Shown here: one piece after another, positions 7,512 to 17,875 of the stretch | Position numbering within the stretch: the stretch's first letter is position 1 | How the letters are laid out: every line of letters starts with the position of its first letter | NCBI GenBank assembly: GCA_910587665.1 | Contig: CAJUMZ010000018.1 | Span: 1-64,000 of the forward strand | Source: an uncultured Muribaculum sp. | GTDB lineage: Bacteria; Bacteroidota; Bacteroidia; Bacteroidales; Muribaculaceae | Length of the DNA stretch: 64,000 nucleotides | Direction of reading: 5' to 3' | Translations under genes and position numbers: made by a program | The notes under the pieces: model-generated | Told to the model about the DNA's origin: nothing | Databases searched by the model: none | What the model saw: only the letters and a program-made list of their open reading frames with translations

Positions 7512-8726
7512 TTATTCTGTCCTTAATGCTTCCACGGGGCGTATTTTCAACGCCCTCAGTGCGGGAAAAAGCCCTGCGAGCGCCCCGGCAATTATAAGTA
7601 CCACGGTCACTTCAAGTGCAAGGGCGATGTCGACTGTGGGATTCTTGATAAAATCGGATCCGGCAAACATTTTGGCAAGGATTTCAGTGCCGATTGTGCC
7701 GAGGAGTATTCCTATATAACCAAATACCGTGGTCATCGCCACGCTTTCAAGGATCACCTGTTTAAGTATTCTCATCGGTTTTGCCCCTATTGCCCTCCTG
7801 ATACCGATCTCATGGGTTCGCTCCCTTACAGAGACAAACATGATGTTACTTACCCCGACAATACCTGTGATAAGGGTAAGTAGTCCGATCACCCACATTA
7901 CGGTATTCAGTATGCCCATTGCCTTTTGGTTGCTGATATAGTTGGCAAATCTGTTCCACACCCATATGGCACTGTTGTCATCAGGGTCAAACGATTCGGA
8001 TTTTCCAAGCGTGACACGCACGTTCCTCTCCAGTTCCTCCGCCTTTTCAAGGGTGTTGATGCCGGAAGCCGATACGCGTATTGTGCTTACCTTGTTGTCA
8101 TATCCCTTCAAGGCACATGCAGTGGTATAGGGGATATATATGCTGTTTTGCCATCTATGGTCATATACACCGACCACAGTAAATGACAGTCCCGTCAGGT
8201 TTACTGTGTTTCCTACAGCCTTGTCTTCGCTGCCGAAAAGAATCTCCGCGCTTTTCTTGTCAAGCACAATTGATTTTCTCTGCAATTCGAGATCATGGTC
8301 GTTGATAAATCGGCCGTGGCTCATGACAAGCTGTTCCTGTGCTTCGGGGAATACGCCCGTATAGGAGGAGTTGACGTAGTCTCGCGACGTTGATATGTCG
8401 GCGCTCGGCATATGTAACATGGCCGCCGCATAGTCGATGATACCTGGATTTTCGTGCTCGAGCTTCTCAAGGTCGGAATTGCGGATGCTTATGGCGCGCC
8501 CCTCTTTAAGCCCGTTGTAAGGGAGGGAGGCATATCCCGCCCACACCTGGACAATGTTGGCGCGTTTTGCAAATTCGCCATCGGCAAAGGAGTTAACCAC
8601 CCCTTTGGCAATCCCCACGAGTATTATCAGCATGAAGATACCCCATGCCACCGATATCCCGGTTAAAGCGGTGCGCAGTTTGTTAGTGCGCATCGTCTGC
8701 CATATTTCATTTATAAGGTCAAGCAT
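7512..8726 (-). CDS. ABC transporter permease (MacB/FtsX type), first copy
   Basis: Inner-membrane permease of 404 residues with the same plan as its neighbour: N-terminal helix (about 17-40), a periplasmic MacB core, then three helices with VRERTHEIGIRRAIGAKPMRI before helix 3 and IRPVEAL at the end. Two divergent permeases in one operon suggest a heterodimeric transporter. It starts 2 bases after the ATPase stop, so translation is likely coupled. Confidence 0.93.
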   Translation of the reverse strand: MLDLINEIWQTMRTNKLRTALTGISVAWGIFMLIILVGIAKGVVNSFADGEFAKRANIVQVWAGYASLPYNGLKEGRAISIRNSDLEKLEHENPGIIDYAAAMLHMPSADISTSRDYVNSSYTGVFPEAQEQLVMSHGRFINDHDLELQRKSIVLDKKSAEILFGSEDKAVGNTVNLTGLSFTVVGVYDHRWQNSIYIPYTTACALKGYDNKVSTIRVSASGINTLEKAEELERNVRVTLGKSESFDPDDNSAIWVWNRFANYISNQKAMGILNTVMWVIGLLTLITGIVGVSNIMFVSVRERTHEIGIRRAIGAKPMRILKQVILESVAMTTVFGYIGILLGTIGTEILAKMFAGSDFIKNPTVDIALALEVTVVLIIAGALAGLFPALRALKIRPVEALRTE

Positions 8727-8728
8727 CG

Positions 8729-9388
8729 TCAGTCTACGATAAGTCCGTCGGAAATTCTGATTATACGGTTGGTCTGTGCTCCGACGTTGGGGTCATGGGT
8801 CACAATCACTGTTGTCATCCCTTCGGCGTTAAGTTGCCTGAATATTTTCATCACCTCCACCGAGGTCTTGCTGTCGAGCGCACCGGTAGGTTCGTCGGCA
8901 AGAATAATCGCGGGATTGGTAATGAGCGCGCGAGCAATTGCCACTCGCTGTTTCTGACCGCCGGAAAGTTCGCTTGGCAGATGATGGGCCCACTCCTTCA
9001 ACCCCATGCGTTCAAGCTGCTCAAGCGCCATTTTGTTGCGTTTGCGCCTTGACACACCTTGATAGAAAAGGGGGAGAGCCACGTTTTCCATCGCGTCTTT
9101 ATAATTTATCAGGTTAAATGACTGGAATACGAAACCGATGAGCTTGTTGCGGAGTTCCGCCGCGCGGTTTTCTCCGAGATCTTTTATTATTGTACCGTCA
9201 AGGATATATTCGCCCGAGTCGTAGGAGTCAAGTATACCAAGTATGTTCAGTAATGTGGACTTGCCTGATCCGGAAGCTCCCATGATGGAAACCAGCTCCC
9301 CCTTGGCAATGTCAAGATTGATCCCTTTCAACACATGGAGCGGCACTGCGCCCGGATATGTCTTGTTGATGTCGGAAAGATGTATCAT
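8729..9388 (-). CDS. ABC transporter ATP-binding protein (MacB/LolD type)
   Basis: Cytoplasmic ATPase of 219 residues powering the exporter. Walker A GASGSGKST is at 37-45, the signature LSGGQKQRVAIARAL lies near 140-154, and Walker B IILADEPTGALD follows. The ADEPTGALD form and the length are typical of the MacB/LolD subfamily. It is the first gene of the five-gene minus-strand operon. A TACTTTTG box at 9468-9475 lies 80 bases upstream on the same strand and is the likely operon promoter. Confidence 0.95.
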   Translation of the reverse strand: MIHLSDINKTYPGAVPLHVLKGINLDIAKGELVSIMGASGSGKSTLLNILGILDSYDSGEYILDGTIIKDLGENRAAELRNKLIGFVFQSFNLINYKDAMENVALPLFYQGVSRRKRNKMALEQLERMGLKEWAHHLPSELSGGQKQRVAIARALITNPAIILADEPTGALDSKTSVEVMKIFRQLNAEGMTTVIVTHDPNVGAQTNRIIRISDGLIVD

Positions 9389-9705
9389 AGCTTTGCTTTT
9401 CCTGCTTTTTAACGGTTAGATGCTATAACCATTAAAAAAGTTGCAACGTGAGAATATAAATTTTAAACAAAAGTAGTAAAGCTATCTTTTACAGCAGTTA
9501 ATAATTAGATTTAGTTGTGCAAATTTAACATATGCCAACTTAATTTGCTTGTGTTTTTCAAATATTTGGTATTTCTCTATCTTATATGTAATTTTGACTC
9601 ACATAATTGGCTTCGCCAACGCGAACCGGCTTCAAGCCGACTTTTGCTATTATGTTTCGTCGAATATTATGACTATATTTGCATTGAATTAGTAAAAGAC
9701 TTTAC
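9389..9705. other. Divergent intergenic region between exporter operon and ruvA
   Basis: These 317 bases hold a minus-strand -7 box (TACTTTTG, 9468-9475) for the exporter, a plus-strand -7 box (TATATTTG, 9674-9681) for ruvA, and two small adjacent hairpins: TTGGC/GCCAA at 9607-9619 and CGGC/GCCG at 9627-9639. The rest is A/T-rich with no credible gene. Confidence 0.5.
9674..9681 (+). promoter_or_regulatory. Candidate -7 box of ruvA
   Basis: TATATTTG is a perfect TAnnTTTG match 24 nt before the ruvA ATG; the -33 element is weak. Confidence 0.5.
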
Positions 9706-10287
9706 ATGATAGAATACATAAAGGGAACGTTGGTATCGCTCACTCCGACAGACGCGGTTATAGAGACTTCGGGAATAGGATACCGCCTTGAAATATCGCT
9801 TACTACCTATGCCTCCCTGGAGGGGAAGAGCGACGTTAAGCTTCTTGTCCATGAGGTGATACGCGAGGACGCACATATATTGTTCGGCTTCATCGACGAA
9901 CGCGAGCGTGATCTGTTCCGGCATCTGATCGGGGTGTCGGGAGTGGGTGCAAACACCGCCAGGATAATATTGTCGTCAATTCCGGTGGCAGAGCTTGAAA
10001 TTGTAATAACATCGGGCGACCATGCCCGTCTTAAAAATGTCAAAGGCATAGGCATAAAAACAGCACAAAGAATAATAGTCGACCTGAAGGATAAAATAAA
10101 ACCGGGTGAAGCCGCGTTATTAATTCAACCGTCGGTCACCAACGAGTCATTTGAAGAGGCGCTTGCCGCCCTGCTGATGCTCGGGTTTCCGCGTCCTCAG
10201 TCGCAGAAAGTGCTTAAAAAGCTATTTGATGCCGAGCCGTCAATGAAGGTCGAAACGGCAATAAAGAAGGCTTTGTCAATGCTATAA
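9706..10287 (+). CDS. ruvA: Holliday junction branch migration protein RuvA
   Basis: Binds four-way DNA junctions and loads the RuvB motor during recombinational repair. The 193-residue protein shows the N-terminal OB-fold (MIEYIKGTLVSLTPTDAVIE), paired helix-hairpin-helix motifs in the middle (GVSGVGANTARIILSS and VKGIGIKTAQRIIVDL, about residues 77-125) and a C-terminal three-helix domain that contacts RuvB. Length is normal. It is followed by the giant sprA gene after about 50 bases, so they may be co-transcribed. ruvB and ruvC are not in this window. Confidence 0.97.
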   Translation: MIEYIKGTLVSLTPTDAVIETSGIGYRLEISLTTYASLEGKSDVKLLVHEVIREDAHILFGFIDERERDLFRHLIGVSGVGANTARIILSSIPVAELEIVITSGDHARLKNVKGIGIKTAQRIIVDLKDKIKPGEAALLIQPSVTNESFEEALAALLMLGFPRPQSQKVLKKLFDAEPSMKVETAIKKALSML

Positions 10288-10340
10288 TCTGTCGGAAGCA
10301 GGATGTCGCGGTGTGAATTTTGGTGGTAAATCCACTTGCG

Positions 10341-13300
10341 ATGTTAAGAATTAGGCGTAGAATTACAAAGATATTGCTATGTGCTGTCGTGCCGGGTTTC
10401 CTTTTAGGCTCGGCAAACGGTTTTTTTGCCCGCGCGCAATACAAAGAGTCGCGTCTTATGCCGCCCCCGCCTCCTCCGGGCGGTCCGGTCGTGGTTGAGG
10501 ACTCTACCGGTTCCCCATATCCGGCACAGCCTACCGTGCCACCTGATTATGAGTCGCTTGCGGAAGGTGAACTTGCCGCCGACCTGAAGACTCCTGAAAA
10601 TGTGCGTACGGAGGCGGAGTATGACATTGAATCGGGATGTTACATCATCCGTACAAAAGTAGGTGATTTTGAAGTCGCCACCCCCTTCATGCTAACTCCC
10701 GAACAATATGCCAACATGGAGCTTCGCAAGTCGATGCAGGGATATTTCAACAAGCGCAATTCCGAGCTTGTGAAAGGCGAGAAAGAGAAGGAGCCTTTTA
10801 ATGTGCTTGACATGAATTTTGCCCTCGGTCCGCTTGAAAAGATATTCGGACCCGGCGGTGTCCAGTTGAAGACTCAGGGATCGGTTCAGATCTCGGCAGG
10901 AGTAAAGAGCAACAAGACCGACAACCCCGCACTGTCGCTTACCGCCCGCCGCAAGACATATTTTGACTTCGATCAGAAAATACAGGCAACCATCAACGCT
11001 TCGGTAGGTGACAGGATGAAATTCAACATGTCGTATAACACTGACGCGACATTTGATTTCGACTCAAAAAACATCAAGCTACAATATGAGGGCACGGAAG
11101 ATGACATAGTCAAGAGTATTGAGGCGGGTAATGTGAGCATGACCACCGGTTCTTCGCTTATCAGGGGAAGTACCGCACTCTTCGGTATAAAGTCTCAGCT
11201 CCAGTTTGGCAAGCTCACGGCAACCGCATTAGTGTCGCAACAAAACAGCGAGTCACGCACTGTAAACACCAAGGGTGGAGTCCAGACTACAGATTTCAGT
11301 ATAAATGCCGATGAATATGACCAGAACCGCCATTACTTTCTGGGGCATTTTTTCAGGGACAACTACGATTCATTCGCTTCCCGGCTGCCTTATGTAAGTT
11401 CCGGGGTCAATATCACCCGCATAGAGGTATGGGTCACCAACAAGAGCGGCAACTATAATCAGTCGCGCAACATAGTGTCGTTTATGGACCTCGGTGAAAA
11501 CAAAGTGCTCGCCAATGACTATTGGAGTCCAAACCCCGCTTACATAAATCCAAGCAACAACTCCAACAATCTTCTTTCGGTGATAAAAAGCGACTATCCC
11601 GGTGCGCGGAATATCAATACTGTCACCCAGGCCCTTGAACCGCTATCCGCCTTTGGCATCGAGGGCGGCAAGGACTATGAGAAAGTGGAAAGCGCGCGAT
11701 TGCTACAGTCGTCGGAATATACGCTTAACTCTACCTTAGGCTACATATCTATAAAGACGGCACTTAATGCCGACGAGGTGCTCGGCGTAGCCTATGAGTA
11801 CACCTATCGCGGACAGGTATATCAGGTAGGTGAGTTTTCAGCCGATATTACCACAACCGACGAGTCGCTCTATGTCAAGATGCTCAAGAGCACTACAGTA
11901 GCCCCGAAACTGCCGATGTGGGACCTGATGATGAAAAATGTATATTCACTTGGCGCCTATCAGATACAGAAATCTAATTTCCGCTTGAATATAAAGTATC
12001 TCAACGACACAACCGGCACACAGATAAATTATCTTCCTGTGGCAGGACTTTCTGACAAGTCGCTGCTTCAGGTGATGAATCTTGACCGGATAGACGCAAG
12101 CGAGAATTCCAATCCTGACGGATTTTTTGACTTTATCGAAGGATATACCATCCAGTCTTCGACCGGTAAGGTGATATTCCCTGTGGTGGAGCCATTTGGC
12201 TCCCATCTTGCCAATGTGCTGCCTGATGCGGCTTTAAGAGACAAATATCTCTATCAGGAACTCTATGACTCTACGCTTGTAGTGGCGCGTCAGTTTGCCG
12301 ATAAAAACAAGTTTATCCTGTCAGGAGAGTATCAGGCCTCGAGCGGCTCGCAGATACGACTTAACGCGATGAACGTGCCGCGCGGCTCTGTCGTGGTCAT
12401 GGCGGGTGGCGTAAGGCTTACGGAAAACAGTGATTATACCGTGGATTATTCTATGGGTATCGTCACGATTACCAACCAGAGCATCATAGATTCGGGTCAG
12501 AGCATAAGCGTGACGCTTGAAAACCAGTCGATGTTCAGCATGCAGCGTAAGACATTGCTCGGACTTGACCTCAACTACAAGTTTAACAAGGATTTCAATA
12601 TCGGTGCAACCATCATGCACTTTTCGGAAAAGGCACTTACCGAGAAGGTCAACATAGGCAACGAGCTTATCAACAATACGATGTGGGGCGTCAATCTCGC
12701 CTATAACAATCAGTTTATGTGGCTAACCAATCTTGTCAACAAGATACCCACGGTCAATGCCACGCAGCCATCGACGATCAGCGTGCAGGCTGAGTTTGCC
12801 CAGCTTGTGCCGCATAAGCAGAAAAGCGGCTCCAACAAGGGAAGCTCCTATATCGACGATTTTGAATCGACCCAGACCGGCATAGACCTGCGCTCGCCCT
12901 ATGCATGGGTGCTCGCCTCGACCCCATATGAGCCGGGCGACAAGGCTCTTTTCCCTGAGGCCGCACTTTCCAATAATGTCGATTATGGAAAAAATCGCGC
13001 GTTGCTTGCCTGGTACTATATTGACAGGATGTTTACTCAGCGAAATTCATCGCTTGCCCCCGGATACATAAGTGCCGACCTAAAGCAACTTTCCAATCCT
13101 TATGTGAGGGAGGTGACTTCGACAGAACTGTTTCCCGACCGCCAGCTTGCCTATGGCGAGTCCAATATCATACAGACCCTAAACCTCTCATATTACCCGA
13201 CAGAACGCGGTCCCTACAATCTTGATGCCGTCAATATCAACGACCAGGGTGAGTTGCTGAATCCCGAGTCGCGCTGGGGCGGTATCATGAGAAAGATGGA

Positions 13301-16300
13301 TAACACGAATTTCGAGCAGGCCAATATCGAGTACGTGCAATTCTGGATGATGAATCCGTTTCTTGACCCTGAGAATCCCAATTATGACGGAGGCGACCTG
13401 TATCTTAACTTCGGTGAAATAAGTGAGGATATACTTAAAGACGGCTTGAAATCATATGAAAACGGTATACCGTATGACGGCAACGACCAGTTTCTTACAG
13501 AGACGGTGTGGGGTAGGGTCTCGAAGCAAAATTCGCTGACTTATGCCTTTGACAATAATGCCGGGGCAAGGCTGGTACAGGATGTCGGTCTTGACGGACT
13601 TAAGAATGACGAAGAGTTCCATTTCAGCTCGTATTCCGATTATCTCGACCGCCTGCGCAACAAGCTTGCGCCCTCCGCCATAGAGCGCATGCAGGCCGAT
13701 CAGTTTTCCCCGTTCAATGACCCCGCGGGCGACAATTACCATTTCTACCGCGGCTATGACTATGACGAGGAGCGGCTTTCTATACTTGAACGCTACAAGC
13801 ATTACAACGGTGTCGAGGGCAACTCGCTTTCTCCTGACGATGCCCCCGATCCTCTTTACCAGTCGGCGCGTACATCGCCCGATGTCGAGGATATCAACCA
13901 GGACAACACGCTTAACGAGTATGAGCGTTATTTCCAGTACAAGGTGTCGATACGTCCCGAGGACTTGGTTGTCGGGAAAAATTATATCACCGACAAGCAG
14001 GTGTCGCTTGTCAGGACACGTGACGGAGAGGACCAGGAGGTTGAATGGTATCAGTTCAAGATCCCTCTTGACGACTATGAGCGTATCGTAGGTTCGATCA
14101 GTGATTTTTCCACCATAAGGTTTGCGCGTATGTTCATGACCGGATTCAAGCAGGTGACCCACCTTCGCTTTGCTACCCTTGAACTTGTGCGTGGCGAGTG
14201 GCGTCCATATGACTTCAACCTTAACAGTCGCGGAGACGCGCCTGCCGAGGGACAGCTTGACGTGTCGGTGGTCAATATCGAGGAAAATGCCGGCAGGGAG
14301 CCTGTAAACTATGTGCTTCCCCCGGGTGTCACACGAATCACCGATCCGGGACAGTCGCAGATAACACAGCTCAACGAGCAGTCAATGTCGCTGAAAGTGA
14401 CCGGATTGCAGGCTGGTGACGCGCGAGGCGTGTACAGGAACACTTCGCATGACCTCCGTAACTATAAGCGCATGCAGATGTGGGTGCATGCCGAGAGTCT
14501 CATCGATGATGCCACCAATCTGAAGTCGGGGGAACTGTCGCTTTTCATACGCCTCGGCACAGATATCAAAAACAACTTTTACGAATATGAGATACCGCTT
14601 ACACTGACGCCCCATATAACCTCAGGCAACAAGTATCACGATTCGGGAGAGGATCTTTATAAGGTGTGGCCCCTGTCCAACCGTCTTGACTTCGCCTTGC
14701 AGAATCTCGTGAATTTGAAAAAAGAGCGTAATGTGGCGCGACATCAGTCCAATTCGGCTGTCAGCTTTACGACACTGTACACAGGTCGTGACCCCGACAA
14801 TGAGCAGAACAGGATGGCGGTGATGGGTAATCCGTCGCTAAGCGATGTAAGGGTGATGCTGATCGGTGTGCGCAACAACGCAAGCACTACCCGTGACGGT
14901 ATTGTGTGGGTCAACGAGTTGAAGGTTACCGATTTCGATGAAAGCGGAGGTTGGGCTGCGAAAGCCAATGTGAATCTCGGTGTGTCGGATATCGCAACCC
15001 TTAATTTCGGAGTCCACAAGGAGACTGCCGGTTTCGGTGGTGTCGATCAGCCGCTCAACGCACGTCGCATGGATGACTATGAGCAATACAATTTTGCCGT
15101 ACAGGCCGATCTTGGCAGATTCCTTCCGGAAAAGGCTAAGTTGAAAGCTCCGATATATTATTCGATTACCAAAGATAAGACATCACCCAAATATAATCCG
15201 CTTGACCAGGACGTATTGCTTAAAGACGCCCTTGATGAGGCGGCGACAAAGCAGGAGCGTGATTCCATCTCGAATTATGCCGTGGAGCGGTCGACGGTAC
15301 AGAGTTTCAGTATATCGGGGTTGAGATTTGACATCCAGAGCGCGACCCCCATGCCGTGGGATCCGGCCAACTTCACGTTTAATTTCTCGTTTAACAAGCG
15401 AAACGAGATGAATCCTACCACTGAATATGAGAATACCAACGACTATCGCGGGTCATTCCAATACTCGTGGACTCCGTATGTGAAGGGTGTAAAGCCTTTT
15501 GGTTGGGTTAAGTCCAAGTCGAAAAACGCGAAATTCCTGAAAGAGTGGGAGATAAATTATCTTCCCGCCAATATCAGCTTCCTTACTACGATGTCGCGTT
15601 ACTATTATGAGCAGCAGACCCGCAGCGAGATCGACCAGATGTTTAAGTTGCCGGTGTCGGTGTCAAAAAATTTCCTCTGGGACCGCCAGCTCAACCTGTC
15701 ATGGAACTTGACGAAGTCGCTCAACGTGTCATTCTCGTCAAATACGTCGGCGCGTATTGAGGAGCCTATCGGGGCTGTCAACCGCAAGCTTTTCCCCGAC
15801 AAGTACAAGGAGTGGAAAGACACCGTGCTCAACAGTATCCTCCATCTCGGTACACCTTGGTCCTACAATCAGAGTTTCGTAGCATCGTATCGCGCACCGT
15901 TCAACCGTATACCCGTGGTTGACTTCCTCACCGGTTCGGTGAGCTATAACGCCACTTATCGCTGGGATCGCGGTGCGACAATTGAAGGAGTTGATATCGG
16001 AAACACTATAGCCAACCAGGCGTCGTGGAATGTCGACGGAAGAATAAATCTGGAAGGACTATACAATAAATTCAGCTATCTAAAGAAAGTCAATCAGCGT
16101 TTCAGTTCGACCCGCCGCGCTCCCGTTTCGACAAAGCCAAAGAAGTTTGAGCGTACGTTCAAGCTGTTGCCCGACACGACACTTATCATCAAGCACAATC
16201 TGCGAAACAAGAAAGTCAAGGTTACAGCAACCACTACCGACGGCAAGCCATTTGCAGTAAAGACAGTGGTGAAAGACAACAACACGGTAGAGGTGTTGAC

Positions 16301-17792
16301 GCGCGGTGACCAGAACATAAAGTTTACGATAATCGAGCAGCTGAAAGAGCAAAAATCAGTATGGCGTGAGGTCGGGGAACATGCTACCCGTTTTGCCATG
16401 CTCATAAGAGGCGTTAACGTACGGTTCCGTACGTCCCATTCACTCTCGATCCCGCTTTTCAGCCCAGAGATAGGTGACGGATTCGGACAGACACGCAGCC
16501 GCGGTCCGCTTGCCCCCGGTCTTGATTTCGCATTTGGATTTGTGGATGAAAGTTATGTCGACAAGGCTAAGGAAAGAGGATGGTTGATATGCAATGACAC
16601 CCAGACATCCCCGTCGATATGGTCCAATACAAATGAGTTTAATTTTGAACTGGATCTTGAGCCTGTGCGCGGATTAAAGATAAAACTGACCAATAACCGC
16701 ACCGACAACCGCAACTCGCAGATGCAGTTCATGTATGACAATATGCCGGTCACCCGCAGCGGAAGTTATACAAAGACTCATTGCGCCATAGCCACGGCAC
16801 TACGCACTGCGAAAGCCGACAACGGTTATCAGAGCGAGGCGTTTGACCGATTCCTTGCCAATATACCTGTCATTGCTGAACGTATCGAGAGCCGTTATGC
16901 CGGGGTGAATTATCCTACGGGCGGGTTCATGAAAGACAATCCCAACGCCGGTCGCCCGTTTGATCCTACCGTAGGCGGTGTCAACCGCGCGGGAAGTGAT
17001 GTGCTTATCCCTGCATTCCTTGCCGCGTATACTGGAATAGATGCCTCGAAGATTTATCTGACACCGTTCCCGTCGCTTGCGCAGATGCTTCCTAACTGGC
17101 GTGTGACTTACGACGGGCTTATACGCATAGGAAAGTTGAGTAATATTTTCAAGAGCATTACGCTTACCCATGCTTATCAGTGTACCTATTCGGTGGGAAG
17201 TTATTCGTCGTTCCTGAACTGGATGGAGGTTGACGGCGATCTCGGATTTGCGCTCGACGAACTCACCGGCCAGCCTGTGCCGTCGTCGCCTTACAATATC
17301 TCATCTGTCGCGATTACAGAGAAATTCGCGCCGCTTATCGGCGTTCAGGTCACGTTGAAGAATGATCTGAAATTCAATGCCGAGTACCGTGACAGCCGCA
17401 CACTGACGCTTAACTCCGATGCTGGACAGCTTGTGGAAGCACAGACACGCAATATCACCGTGGGCGCGGGATACAAGTTTGTCGGTTTCAACACCGTGCT
17501 TAAGATGAAAGGATCAGGCAGGGGTATAAGCAACGACCTTACGTTAAATGCCGACTTTTCCCTCGCCCAGAGCCATGCACTCATCCGACGCATAGAGAGC
17601 AACTATGCCCAGGCAACTTCCGGCACGCGCTCGGTGAGCGTCAATGTCACCGCGCAGTATATCATGAGCCGCCGCGTCACTGTAGGTGCTTTCTTCGATC
17701 ATCAGATCAACACTCCGCTTATTTCATCAAGCGCATTTCCGACGACCAACAGTAGCTACGGTCTTACATTCAATCTCAATCTCGCACGTTAG
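10341..17792 (+). CDS. sprA: SprA, type IX secretion translocon channel
   Basis: SprA forms the very large outer-membrane barrel through which type IX secretion cargo leaves the cell. The size (about 2,483 residues) is itself diagnostic. An N-terminal hydrophobic segment (about residues 8-30) acts as signal peptide, then comes a proline run (MPPPPPPGG). The SprA N-terminal region (PFNVLDMNFALGPLEKIFGP, QISAGVKSNKTDNP) and the conserved SSYIDDFESTQ segment are recognisable; the C-terminal half alternates aromatic and polar residues as in outer-membrane strands. I chose ATG 10341 over the in-frame TTG at 10320 because the hydrophobic signal begins right after it. A weak 5-bp hairpin with a T-rich tail lies at 17835-17857. 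Confidence 0.95.
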   Translation: MLRIRRRITKILLCAVVPGFLLGSANGFFARAQYKESRLMPPPPPPGGPVVVEDSTGSPYPAQPTVPPDYESLAEGELAADLKTPENVRTEAEYDIESGCYIIRTKVGDFEVATPFMLTPEQYANMELRKSMQGYFNKRNSELVKGEKEKEPFNVLDMNFALGPLEKIFGPGGVQLKTQGSVQISAGVKSNKTDNPALSLTARRKTYFDFDQKIQATINASVGDRMKFNMSYNTDATFDFDSKNIKLQYEGTEDDIVKSIEAGNVSMTTGSSLIRGSTALFGIKSQLQFGKLTATALVSQQNSESRTVNTKGGVQTTDFSINADEYDQNRHYFLGHFFRDNYDSFASRLPYVSSGVNITRIEVWVTNKSGNYNQSRNIVSFMDLGENKVLANDYWSPNPAYINPSNNSNNLLSVIKSDYPGARNINTVTQALEPLSAFGIEGGKDYEKVESARLLQSSEYTLNSTLGYISIKTALNADEVLGVAYEYTYRGQVYQVGEFSADITTTDESLYVKMLKSTTVAPKLPMWDLMMKNVYSLGAYQIQKSNFRLNIKYLNDTTGTQINYLPVAGLSDKSLLQVMNLDRIDASENSNPDGFFDFIEGYTIQSSTGKVIFPVVEPFGSHLANVLPDAALRDKYLYQELYDSTLVVARQFADKNKFILSGEYQASSGSQIRLNAMNVPRGSVVVMAGGVRLTENSDYTVDYSMGIVTITNQSIIDSGQSISVTLENQSMFSMQRKTLLGLDLNYKFNKDFNIGATIMHFSEKALTEKVNIGNELINNTMWGVNLAYNNQFMWLTNLVNKIPTVNATQPSTISVQAEFAQLVPHKQKSGSNKGSSYIDDFESTQTGIDLRSPYAWVLASTPYEPGDKALFPEAALSNNVDYGKNRALLAWYYIDRMFTQRNSSLAPGYISADLKQLSNPYVREVTSTELFPDRQLAYGESNIIQTLNLSYYPTERGPYNLDAVNINDQGELLNPESRWGGIMRKMDNTNFEQANIEYVQFWMMNPFLDPENPNYDGGDLYLNFGEISEDILKDGLKSYENGIPYDGNDQFLTETVWGRVSKQNSLTYAFDNNAGARLVQDVGLDGLKNDEEFHFSSYSDYLDRLRNKLAPSAIERMQADQFSPFNDPAGDNYHFYRGYDYDEERLSILERYKHYNGVEGNSLSPDDAPDPLYQSARTSPDVEDINQDNTLNEYERYFQYKVSIRPEDLVVGKNYITDKQVSLVRTRDGEDQEVEWYQFKIPLDDYERIVGSISDFSTIRFARMFMTGFKQVTHLRFATLELVRGEWRPYDFNLNSRGDAPAEGQLDVSVVNIEENAGREPVNYVLPPGVTRITDPGQSQITQLNEQSMSLKVTGLQAGDARGVYRNTSHDLRNYKRMQMWVHAESLIDDATNLKSGELSLFIRLGTDIKNNFYEYEIPLTLTPHITSGNKYHDSGEDLYKVWPLSNRLDFALQNLVNLKKERNVARHQSNSAVSFTTLYTGRDPDNEQNRMAVMGNPSLSDVRVMLIGVRNNASTTRDGIVWVNELKVTDFDESGGWAAKANVNLGVSDIATLNFGVHKETAGFGGVDQPLNARRMDDYEQYNFAVQADLGRFLPEKAKLKAPIYYSITKDKTSPKYNPLDQDVLLKDALDEAATKQERDSISNYAVERSTVQSFSISGLRFDIQSATPMPWDPANFTFNFSFNKRNEMNPTTEYENTNDYRGSFQYSWTPYVKGVKPFGWVKSKSKNAKFLKEWEINYLPANISFLTTMSRYYYEQQTRSEIDQMFKLPVSVSKNFLWDRQLNLSWNLTKSLNVSFSSNTSARIEEPIGAVNRKLFPDKYKEWKDTVLNSILHLGTPWSYNQSFVASYRAPFNRIPVVDFLTGSVSYNATYRWDRGATIEGVDIGNTIANQASWNVDGRINLEGLYNKFSYLKKVNQRFSSTRRAPVSTKPKKFERTFKLLPDTTLIIKHNLRNKKVKVTATTTDGKPFAVKTVVKDNNTVEVLTRGDQNIKFTIIEQLKEQKSVWREVGEHATRFAMLIRGVNVRFRTSHSLSIPLFSPEIGDGFGQTRSRGPLAPGLDFAFGFVDESYVDKAKERGWLICNDTQTSPSIWSNTNEFNFELDLEPVRGLKIKLTNNRTDNRNSQMQFMYDNMPVTRSGSYTKTHCAIATALRTAKADNGYQSEAFDRFLANIPVIAERIESRYAGVNYPTGGFMKDNPNAGRPFDPTVGGVNRAGSDVLIPAFLAAYTGIDASKIYLTPFPSLAQMLPNWRVTYDGLIRIGKLSNIFKSITLTHAYQCTYSVGSYSSFLNWMEVDGDLGFALDELTGQPVPSSPYNISSVAITEKFAPLIGVQVTLKNDLKFNAEYRDSRTLTLNSDAGQLVEAQTRNITVGAGYKFVGFNTVLKMKGSGRGISNDLTLNADFSLAQSHALIRRIESNYAQATSGTRSVSVNVTAQYIMSRRVTVGAFFDHQINTPLISSSAFPTTNSSYGLTFNLNLAR

Positions 17793-17875
17793 CGGCGCGG
17801 CTTGTTGACGGGTCGTTGACAGGGGAACAATTGCCACTGTCTCAGTGTTATTTTCTTGAATAAATAATATTGATC

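Noticed and set aside
9515..9709. 64-codon plus-strand ORF before ruvA
   Set aside because: Composition is A/T-driven, it contains the hairpins and the ruvA -7 box, and overlaps the ruvA start.
10320..10340. TTG start adding 7 residues to SprA
   Set aside because: The hydrophobic signal segment fits ATG 10341 better and TTG starts are rare here.
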